A stretch of DNA of 12,267 nucleotides from Firmicutes bacterium UBA993. GTDB taxonomy: Bacteria > Bacillota > Dethiobacteria > DTU022. The notes beneath the pieces are model-generated. The model searched no databases, was not told the origin of the DNA, and saw only the letters and a list, made by a program, of their open reading frames with translations. Positions 7,158 through 12,267 of the stretch are shown piece after piece. Made by a program: the position numbers and the translations under genes. How positions within the stretch are numbered: the first letter of the stretch is position 1; every line of letters begins with the position of its first letter. The stretch spans positions 1 to 12,267 of the forward strand of contig DBBD01000121.1 of assembly GCA_002292015.1 (NCBI GenBank), in the 5' to 3' direction.

Positions 7158-8147
7158 TTGCCGCAGACTGTTTATGAGGTTAGAAAAGAAAACTTTACCT
7201 CGCTGGCAGAATATGTGACCGATTGGCGCCTGAATCTTAAGTGGCCATCGGTTTTTATCCTGCCTTTTTGGCTGCAAACCTGGTGGGATCACTTTGGGGA
7301 AGGCTATGAATTACTTCTATTTTCAGTCTGGAAAGAGGGAGCCCTGATTGGTATCGCCCCCCTTAAATATCAGGATTCAACGGCCTCGCTGCTTGGCAGC
7401 CCTGATGTTTGCGACTATCTTGATTTTATTACCGTCCCGGGGGAGGAAAAACACTTTTTCCACGCCCTCCTGGCAACGCTTGATGAACAGGGGATAATGA
7501 AACTGGAACTTTATGGCCAGCGTCCTGAAGCGGCCATATTCGGCAATATTTTCCCTAAAAAACAGTCTAAAGGTTGGAAGGGTTCCTTCGAAAGGGAAAA
7601 TGTATCATCGGAAATTAACCTTGCCTCCAGTTGGGAGTCCTATATTGCCGCCTTAGATAAAAAGCAGCGCCACGAAGTGAGACGTAAGATCAGGAAGCTC
7701 GAAAATGAAACGCAAAGTTTTACTTACAAGCTCTTGGCAGAAAGAGATGAGATTACCGGCTTTATCCCTCGTTTTTTGGAGATGTTCCTCAATAATCCTG
7801 AGAAAAAAGAGTTTATGGACAGCAAGATGGAAAGTTTTTTCCGGCACTTGATTTCCGCTGCTGCTGAAACGGGGTTGGTTCGTTTTGGCTATCTTGAGCT
7901 GGATGGTAGTGTTGTTGCTGCCGTGCTTTTTTTTGATTATCAGGAAAGGATTTATCTCTATAACAGTGGCTACGATAGTGAGTACTTTGCGTTGAGTGTC
8001 GGTTTACTCGCTAAAATATTTTGTATCAGGGACAATATAGAAAGAGGGAAACAGGTTTTTGATTTTCTCAAAGGCCGGGAGATTTATAAATCCCGTCTCG
8101 GCAGCAAAACTGTACCGATTTACCTGGCCACATTAACACGAGCTTAG
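7158..8147 (+). CDS. GNAT-fold acyltransferase, BioF2-like (CelD/FemAB-related)
   Basis: A 329-residue cytoplasmic protein of the 'GNAT, BioF2-like' family (PF13480 type). The N-terminal half carries FILPFWLQTWWDHFG at 33-47, common in this family. The C-terminal GNAT half includes LDKKQRHEVRRKIRKLE (166-182), FGYLELDGSVVAAVLFF (243-259), IYLYNSGYDSEYFALSVG (265-282) and the family signature FDFLKGREIYKSRLG (301-315). Relatives are found in polysaccharide and envelope clusters; the related FemAB enzymes transfer amino acids from tRNA. Substrate is unknown. In this operon, an amino group freed by the PIG-L enzyme is a plausible acceptor (inference). The start is TTG at 7158, chosen because AAAGGAAG (7141-7148) sits 9 nt upstream. 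The stop is at 8145-8147, just before the glycosyltransferase frame, so the genes are very likely co-transcribed. Confidence 0.82.
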   Translation: MPQTVYEVRKENFTSLAEYVTDWRLNLKWPSVFILPFWLQTWWDHFGEGYELLLFSVWKEGALIGIAPLKYQDSTASLLGSPDVCDYLDFITVPGEEKHFFHALLATLDEQGIMKLELYGQRPEAAIFGNIFPKKQSKGWKGSFERENVSSEINLASSWESYIAALDKKQRHEVRRKIRKLENETQSFTYKLLAERDEITGFIPRFLEMFLNNPEKKEFMDSKMESFFRHLISAAAETGLVRFGYLELDGSVVAAVLFFDYQERIYLYNSGYDSEYFALSVGLLAKIFCIRDNIERGKQVFDFLKGREIYKSRLGSKTVPIYLATLTRA

Positions 8148-8150
8148 CCG

Positions 8151-9506
8151 GTGAGGAACTATGACAGTCTTAAGACTATCATTCCACCGGGTGGCACCGG
8201 CAGAGGCAATGAATACCCCCCATCCCGGCACTCTCCCCAAAGAAGAAAGGATTTAGTAGGGTGGAACAACCGGAAACAGCACGTGCAAAATAAACTTAAT
8301 ATAGCGTTTTTGAGCATCCACAGCTCACCGCTCGGCGCACTGGGAGCAAAAGATACCGGGGGGATGAGCACTTACCTGCTCGGCATGACGGAGGCTCTGG
8401 GCACAGCCGGGCATCTGGTAGATATTTATACCAGGGCAGTGGCAGGCACAAACAGCGAAGTAACCGTTATGTCCGCCAATGTCCGCCTGATCGCTATAAA
8501 TGACGGACTCGGCCGGTTGAACAAGTACGAGCTGGCACTGCATACAAATGCAATATCCGAAACGATCGAGATATTCCGGCAGCAGCACAACAATCACTAT
8601 GATCTGGTTTTTAGCCACTACTGGATCTCCGGCCTGGTCGGGCAACAGTTACAAGCTAAGTGGCGGCTGCCCCACTTGCTGATGTTTCATACTCTTGGGC
8701 GGGCAAAAAATGAACTTTGCCCCGGTGAAAGCGAGCCGTTGGAACGCTTGGCGGCTGAAAAAGAACTGGCTTTTAGGGCCGACCTGGTGATTGTGGCAGC
8801 GCAGTCAGAAAAAGAAAGATTGCTGAATTATTATAGCCTTGAACCTAGTCGCATTCAGGTCATCCCGATCGGGATTGATCGCAAGCTCTTCCGGCCGTTC
8901 AGCCGCTCCGTAGCAAAACAGAAAGCGGGCCTTGGGGCAGCAGAAAAGATCATCCTCGCTGTCGGGCGCCTGGAGCCGATCAAAGGTTTTGACCTGCTGT
9001 TGGCTGTCGCCGCCTGCATCGATCCGGCTGTCGATTTTAAGGTTGTTCTGGTGGGCGGCGACGATCAAGGCAAAGATCTGGCGGGGGATCTTAAAAAAAC
9101 AGCCGGTTGGCTTAACCTCTCCGATCGGGTTGTCTTTGCCGGTCGCGCAGCTTACGACTTCCTGCCTTACTACTACAACGCAGCAGAGGTGACCGTAATC
9201 CCATCTTATTATGAAAGCTTTGGCCTGGTTGCTCTCGAATCGCTGGCCTGTAATACACCGGTAATTGCCGGGCCTGTTGGAGTGATCCCGGAATTGGCTA
9301 AGATCCCCGGTAGCGATAGTTATCTCCATTTGGTGGCCGAACGCAGCCCCGCTCTCTGGGCTGATCAGATCAGCTGGATTATTGCCTCCTCACCGCATGA
9401 TGATCCGGCAACCGGTGCAGGCCGGTTACTGAAACCCTATAGTTGGCCGGTTGTGGCGGAAAGCTTTATTGAAACCTGCCGCAGTGTGCTAAATAATAAG
9501 CTATAA
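8151..9506 (+). CDS. Family 4 glycosyltransferase, MshA-like
   Basis: A GT-B glycosyltransferase. The N-terminal domain starts at about residue 49 (LNIAFLSIHSSPLGALG) and has the loop DTGGM (68-72), YTRA (93-96) and SHYWISG (155-161). These closely recall actinobacterial MshA, which joins UDP-GlcNAc and inositol-3-phosphate, and its sucrose-phosphate-synthase relatives. The C-terminal domain has VGRLEPIKGFD (271-281, R273 and K278 for donor phosphates) and the EX7E motif ESFGLVALE (355-363). The role suggested by neighbours is GlcNAc-inositol-phosphate synthesis, but other GT4 acceptors are possible. The GTG at 8151 has no clear Shine-Dalgarno, and residues 1-44 are hydrophilic, Pro/Arg-rich and not family-like. 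The GTG at 8283 (residue 45), with a weak GGAA upstream, may be the true start; I keep the longer frame as an upper bound. A 37-nt gap separates it from the deacetylase gene. Confidence 0.87.
   Translation: MRNYDSLKTIIPPGGTGRGNEYPPSRHSPQRRKDLVGWNNRKQHVQNKLNIAFLSIHSSPLGALGAKDTGGMSTYLLGMTEALGTAGHLVDIYTRAVAGTNSEVTVMSANVRLIAINDGLGRLNKYELALHTNAISETIEIFRQQHNNHYDLVFSHYWISGLVGQQLQAKWRLPHLLMFHTLGRAKNELCPGESEPLERLAAEKELAFRADLVIVAAQSEKERLLNYYSLEPSRIQVIPIGIDRKLFRPFSRSVAKQKAGLGAAEKIILAVGRLEPIKGFDLLLAVAACIDPAVDFKVVLVGGDDQGKDLAGDLKKTAGWLNLSDRVVFAGRAAYDFLPYYYNAAEVTVIPSYYESFGLVALESLACNTPVIAGPVGVIPELAKIPGSDSYLHLVAERSPALWADQISWIIASSPHDDPATGAGRLLKPYSWPVVAESFIETCRSVLNNKL
8161..8182. promoter_or_regulatory. 22-bp near-perfect palindrome at the acyltransferase/glycosyltransferase junction
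   Basis: The centre AGTCTTAAGACT (8166-8177) is a perfect 12-bp palindrome. Flanks ATGA and TCAT extend it to 22 bp with one mismatched pair (8165/8178). It lies just after the acyltransferase stop codon, in the doubtful N-terminal stretch of the glycosyltransferase frame. It could be an operator or an RNA processing or stability element; function unknown. Confidence 0.4.
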
Positions 9507-9543
9507 TGTAGTTTGGTTATTGAGGTAAAAAGGAGCGGATAAG

Positions 9544-10242
9544 GTGACCGGTAAGAAAGCCGACATTATGATAATTGCCCCTCATCCCGATGATTCCGAA
9601 TTTGGCGTAGCCGGATCAGTTGCTAAGTGGGCAAATGAGGGAAAAAGAATTGTTTATGTAATTTGTACCGGGGGTGAAAAGGGCACCAGTGACCCGGCGG
9701 TAGATCCAAAAGAGCTGGCTAAAACGCGGATAAAAGAACAGCAGGCAGCTGCCGATCTGCTGGGGGTAAAAGAGGTCATATTTCTCGGCTACGAGGATCA
9801 GGCCCTTGAGGATACTCCAGAGTTTCGCAAAGAGATTGTGCGCCAGATCCGCACCTATAAACCCGATTTGCTGATAACGGCCGATCCATATCGTCGCTAC
9901 ATCTGGCACCGTGATCACCGGATAACCGGCCAGGTAGTCCTTGACGCTGCTTTTCCTTACGCCCGTGACCATCTTTCCTATCCCGACCTCTACGCGGAAG
10001 GGTTAATGCCGCACAAAGTTAAAGAGATTATGCTCTGGGCCAGTGAAGATCCTAACTATTTTTCCGACATAACCGCTACTTTCGAGACCAAGCTTGCCGC
10101 CCTGCGTTGCCATCAAAGCCAGGTGGGCGGCCACCACGCAGAGTCGATTGAGCAGTGGTTGCGTCAGCGGGCCAAGGATGCTGCCGCCGATCAGGATTTT
10201 GAACTGGCTGAGGCCTTCCACCTGGTTGAAATTCTCTGGTAG
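9544..10242 (+). CDS. PIG-L family (LmbE-like) N-acetylglucosamine deacetylase, MshB/BshB-like
   Basis: A full-length 232-residue zinc deacetylase. The N-terminal motif APHPDDSEFG (12-21) supplies H14 and D17 as zinc ligands and D16 as general base; the third ligand, H125, is in HRDH (122-125). CTGGEKGTSD (41-50), RIKEQQAAADLLG (62-74) and a C-terminal HQSQVGG (190-196) also fit the family. Members remove the acetyl group from GlcNAc conjugates: MshB on GlcNAc-inositol, BshB on GlcNAc-malate, PIG-L on GlcNAc-phosphatidylinositol. Following an MshA-like glycosyltransferase, it is expected to deacetylate that enzyme's product (inference). The GTG start has AAGGAG (9529-9534) about 9 nt upstream. 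The gene ends 3 nt from the end of the oppositely oriented hydrolase gene, with no visible terminator between them. Confidence 0.9.
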   Translation: MTGKKADIMIIAPHPDDSEFGVAGSVAKWANEGKRIVYVICTGGEKGTSDPAVDPKELAKTRIKEQQAAADLLGVKEVIFLGYEDQALEDTPEFRKEIVRQIRTYKPDLLITADPYRRYIWHRDHRITGQVVLDAAFPYARDHLSYPDLYAEGLMPHKVKEIMLWASEDPNYFSDITATFETKLAALRCHQSQVGGHHAESIEQWLRQRAKDAAADQDFELAEAFHLVEILW

Positions 10243-10245
10243 CTT

Positions 10246-10902
10246 TTAAACCCAGGTTACATCGCCGTATAGCTGCTCATTGATAGCCCTAATACTGAAA
10301 GAAGTAATTAGCCTTCTTTCTGTTTCGAGTGTGGTAGGCCCCCCGTGGCCGGAAAGTATCACAGTATTATCCGGTAGGGGTAAAATCTTTTCCAGAATTG
10401 TTTTATAGATGGTTTTAAAGTTAGCAGGGGTGGCGGTTTTGCCCGGTCCGCCGGGAAAAATCGTGTCGCCGGCCAGCAGGTACTTCCCGGCCAGCAGGCA
10501 GATGCTACCGGCTGTATGGCCCGGAGTATGTATCACCATAATCTGCTTTTCACCGCAGGTAATCCGGACGTCATCATTCAGATCGATTTCCGGTTTGAAG
10601 GGCAGCGAAGAAATATCGTCTTTGTGCGCGGCCAGTGGGGATTGAAGATTATTAGTAATCTCTTCCAGTGCCAAAATATGATCTGCATGGCCGTGGGTGA
10701 TGATGATCATTTTAACTTTGTAACCGCTCAACCGGGCCAGAATCAGGTCGGTATTTCCTGGTGCATCAACCAAAATTGCCTCCCCTGCCTGCGGGCAGAG
10801 CAACAGGTAGGCGTTAGTGCCAAAAGGATCAGTTTCAAGACAATGGATTTCCAGGCCATTACTTTCTCCGACTTTAAACGGGCCTCTAACCACAAAAACC
10901 AC
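10246..10902 (-). CDS. Metallo-beta-lactamase-fold hydrolase, glyoxalase II-like
   Basis: A full-length 218-residue MBL-fold protein. Metal ligands are all visible: THGHADH at 69-75 (H70, H72, D74, H75), HTPGHT at 125-130 (H129), GDT at 145-147 (D146) and SGHG at 184-187 (H186). This is the two-metal set of the glyoxalase II group, which hydrolyses thioesters such as S-lactoylglutathione. Many unstudied bacterial hydrolases share this pattern, so the substrate is open. Its position between the deacetylase and ino1 makes a thioester of a low-molecular-weight thiol an attractive guess only. The start is GTG at 10902 with AGAGGA upstream; GTG at 10893 is an alternative. It is divergent from ino1 and has its own promoter. 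Confidence 0.88.
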   Translation of the reverse strand: MVFVVRGPFKVGESNGLEIHCLETDPFGTNAYLLLCPQAGEAILVDAPGNTDLILARLSGYKVKMIIITHGHADHILALEEITNNLQSPLAAHKDDISSLPFKPEIDLNDDVRITCGEKQIMVIHTPGHTAGSICLLAGKYLLAGDTIFPGGPGKTATPANFKTIYKTILEKILPLPDNTVILSGHGGPTTLETERRLITSFSIRAINEQLYGDVTWV

Positions 10903-10925
10903 TCCAATCCTCTGATATTTTATCG

Positions 10926-10934
10926 ATTATAGCA
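10926..10934 (-). promoter_or_regulatory. Extended -10 promoter of the MBL-fold hydrolase
   Basis: On the minus strand TGCTATAAT forms an extended -10 (TGnTATAAT). The -35 is poor (TTAGCC at 17-nt spacing), which extended -10 promoters tolerate. The leader would be about 17 nt. Confidence 0.55.
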
Positions 10935-10962
10935 CAGCTTATTAAATCGGCTAAGTTAGTTG

Positions 10963-10992
10963 TTTCCCTAATCGCCGGCAATCGGTTATAAT
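10963..10992 (+). promoter_or_regulatory. Candidate promoter of ino1
   Basis: A perfect TATAAT (10987-10992) lies about 55 nt before the ino1 ATG, with a weak TTTCCC -35 (10963-10968) at 18-nt spacing. Three AATCGG/AATCGC hexamers (10945, 10970, 10980) lie around it, the last two 10 bp apart, which might mark a regulator site. Confidence 0.5.
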
Positions 10993-11046
10993 GTTTTTTG
11001 GGTTTACCGCAGCAAAACTTGATTAGCAGGAAGAAGGAATCGTTCT

Positions 11047-12141
11047 ATGTCCAAAATACGCATCGCTGTCGTCGGTGTCGGTAACTGTGCCGCCGCTTTA
11101 GTCCAGGGCATTCACTGCTACCGCGCAATAGAAGAAAAAGACGCTATCGGCCTTATGCATTGGTCGATCGGCGGTTACCATCCGTACGATGTTGAAGTTT
11201 GTGCCGCCTTCGATGTCGATCAGCGCAAAGTGGGGCGTGATTTAAGCGAAGCGGTTTTTGCTCCGCCAAACTGTGCAACAGCTTTTTTCCCGGAGCTGCC
11301 TGCCAGTGGAGTTAAGGTACAAATGGGCAGGGTGCTGGATGGCATTTCGGCGCATATGCTTGACTACGATCCGCAGTATAGTTTTCTCTTGGCCGATCAA
11401 AAAGAAGCCGATCAGGCCCAGGTTGTCAAAATCTTGCGCGAATCAAATACGGAAATTTTGTTAAACTATTTGCCGGCCGGGTCGGAAACAGCTACCCGTT
11501 TTTATGCGGAGTGTGCCTTAGAAGCTGGTGTTGCTTTTATCAACAATATTCCGGTCTTTATTGCCAGCGATCCGGCCTGGGCAGCCCGCTTTGCGGAGAA
11601 GAAGATCCCAATCATCGGTGATGATATCAAGTCACAGATCGGGGCGACTATTGTCCACCGCGCCCTGGCAGAACTTTTCGGCAAGCGGGGAGTAAAACTG
11701 GACCGCTCATACCAGCTAAATACTGGCGGTAATACTGACTTTTTAAACATGACCAATCACGAGCGCCTTGTTACCAAGCGTATTTCCAAGACCGAAGCGG
11801 TACAGTCAGCTGCCTTAAAGAGACTGGCTGACCGTGACATCCATATCGGACCCAGCGATTATGTGCCCTGGCAGAAAGATAACAAGGTCTGTTTTCTGCG
11901 TATGGAAGGGCAGATTTTCGGCAATATACCGATTAACCTCGAAATGCGCTTAAGCGTCGAGGATTCACCCAATTCGGCCGGTATCACTATTGATGCCATC
12001 CGTTGCTGTAAGCTGGCCCTTGATCGTGGCCTGGGTGGTGTGCTTGAGGGTCCCTCGGCTTTCTTTTCCAAGCATCCGCCTGTCCAGTACCCCGATCACC
12101 AGGCCTACCAGATGACTGAAGACTTCATCACCGGGGACTGA
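11047..12141 (+). CDS. ino1: Inositol-3-phosphate synthase (myo-inositol-1-phosphate synthase)
   Basis: A full-length 364-residue enzyme, close to the roughly 365-residue actinobacterial Ino1 form and shorter than the eukaryotic one. It converts glucose-6-phosphate to 1L-myo-inositol-1-phosphate by an NAD-dependent oxidation, aldol cyclisation and reduction in the cytoplasm. Visible are the NAD-binding glycine motif VGVGNCAAALVQG (9-21), LNYLPAGSE (139-147), GDDIKSQIGATIVHR (191-205), NTGGNTDFLNM (225-235) and SKTEAVQS (247-254), including lysines expected at the active site. The ATG has a good Shine-Dalgarno (AGGAAGAAGGA, ending about 7 nt upstream). Inositol phosphate is a precursor of inositol lipids, mycothiol and some osmolytes. 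The MshA-like and PIG-L genes next door favour a GlcN-inositol product (inference). It is transcribed away from the hydrolase, in the same direction as the glycosyltransferase operon. Confidence 0.95.
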   Translation: MSKIRIAVVGVGNCAAALVQGIHCYRAIEEKDAIGLMHWSIGGYHPYDVEVCAAFDVDQRKVGRDLSEAVFAPPNCATAFFPELPASGVKVQMGRVLDGISAHMLDYDPQYSFLLADQKEADQAQVVKILRESNTEILLNYLPAGSETATRFYAECALEAGVAFINNIPVFIASDPAWAARFAEKKIPIIGDDIKSQIGATIVHRALAELFGKRGVKLDRSYQLNTGGNTDFLNMTNHERLVTKRISKTEAVQSAALKRLADRDIHIGPSDYVPWQKDNKVCFLRMEGQIFGNIPINLEMRLSVEDSPNSAGITIDAIRCCKLALDRGLGGVLEGPSAFFSKHPPVQYPDHQAYQMTEDFITGD

Positions 12142-12175
12142 TATTACTTCTGCTTCTTTACCATCCTAATTCAAT

Positions 12176-12199
12176 CCCCTCTCCCTTGAGGCTGAGGGC
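12176..12199. repeat. REP-like palindromic repeat, divergent copy
   Basis: Begins CCCCTCTCCCTTGAGG and ends GAGGG. CCCTC/GAGGG and CCT/AGG pair, with a mismatched step between them. It is the first of two copies after ino1, each preceded by TCAAT. The hairpin is imperfect and lacks a T-run, so it is a weak terminator candidate. Confidence 0.5.
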
Positions 12200-12236
12200 G
12201 CAACCGGACACTGATTGTAGACCCTGGCTTATCAAT

Positions 12237-12267
12237 CCCCTCTACCTTAAGGGAGAGGGCCAGGGTG
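12237..12267. repeat. REP-like palindromic repeat, copy cut by the window edge
   Basis: A 22-bp imperfect palindrome at 12238-12259 (CCCTCT with AGAGGG, CCTT with AAGG, one mismatch pair) is followed by CCAGGGTG, matching the CAGGGTG flank of the copy at 3810-3844. The shared 12-mer TCAATCCCCTCT occurs here at 12232-12243 and at 12171-12182, 61 bp apart. Confidence 0.65.

Noticed and set aside
8187..8272. T-box-like motifs GGGTGGCACCG (8189-8199) and AGGGTGGAAC (8258-8267), suggesting a tRNA-sensing leader
   Set aside because: A T-box needs a long stem I with specifier loop upstream; here that space is the acyltransferase coding region. No terminator with T-run follows either motif.
8805..9329. 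174-codon minus-strand open frame opposite the glycosyltransferase
   Set aside because: Shadow of the GT4 coding frame; no domain and no Shine-Dalgarno support.
9502..9507. Perfect TATAAT overlapping the glycosyltransferase stop codon, as a promoter for the deacetylase
   Set aside because: No usable -35 at 16-18 nt spacing, and the short intergenic gap with a good Shine-Dalgarno fits co-transcription better.
12171..12243. Tandem repeats 61 bp apart as the start of a CRISPR array
   Set aside because: Only two imperfect units, the same element occurs elsewhere in the window as a dispersed palindrome, and no cas gene is present.

Overview
The window looks like chromosomal DNA of an anaerobic, low-to-mid GC Firmicute, probably in the class Clostridia. 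This is inferred from purine-rich Shine-Dalgarno sites, frequent GTG/TTG starts, a class I aminotransferase of clostridial type, a short-form transaldolase, and a GlpA-like dehydrogenase next to a DUF1667 protein. No ribosomal or other phylogenetic marker is present, so the assignment is tentative.

Left part (1-6920), all on the minus strand: the 5' part of an ExoA-like family 2 glycosyltransferase that runs off the left edge; a two-gene redox operon (a 927-residue fusion of a GlpA/LhgO-like FAD dehydrogenase, a BFD-like [2Fe-2S] domain and a pyridine-nucleotide FAD oxidoreductase, followed by a small four-cysteine DUF1667 protein); an aspartate-type aminotransferase; and a transaldolase followed by a membrane-anchored M23 peptidase. 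A REP-like GC-rich palindrome separates the aminotransferase from the redox operon.

Right part (7158-12141), mostly on the plus strand: a GNAT/BioF2-like (CelD/FemAB-like) acyltransferase, an MshA-like family 4 glycosyltransferase and a PIG-L (MshB/BshB-like) deacetylase form a probable operon from a good sigma-70-type promoter at 7028-7056. A metallo-beta-lactamase-fold hydrolase points the other way and ends 3 nt from the deacetylase. Divergent from it is inositol-3-phosphate synthase (ino1). The right edge carries two more copies of the REP-like palindrome.

The main point of interest is this right part. Ino1 makes inositol phosphate, an MshA-like enzyme could add GlcNAc to it, a PIG-L enzyme could deacetylate it to a GlcN-inositol, and a GNAT-fold transferase could acylate the free amine. 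This is the logic of mycothiol synthesis (known from Actinobacteria), but without MshC or MshD in view. It may be a mycothiol-like thiol, another GlcN-inositol compound, or an unrelated envelope glycan pathway; the sequence alone does not decide. The 927-residue redox fusion is the second notable item.
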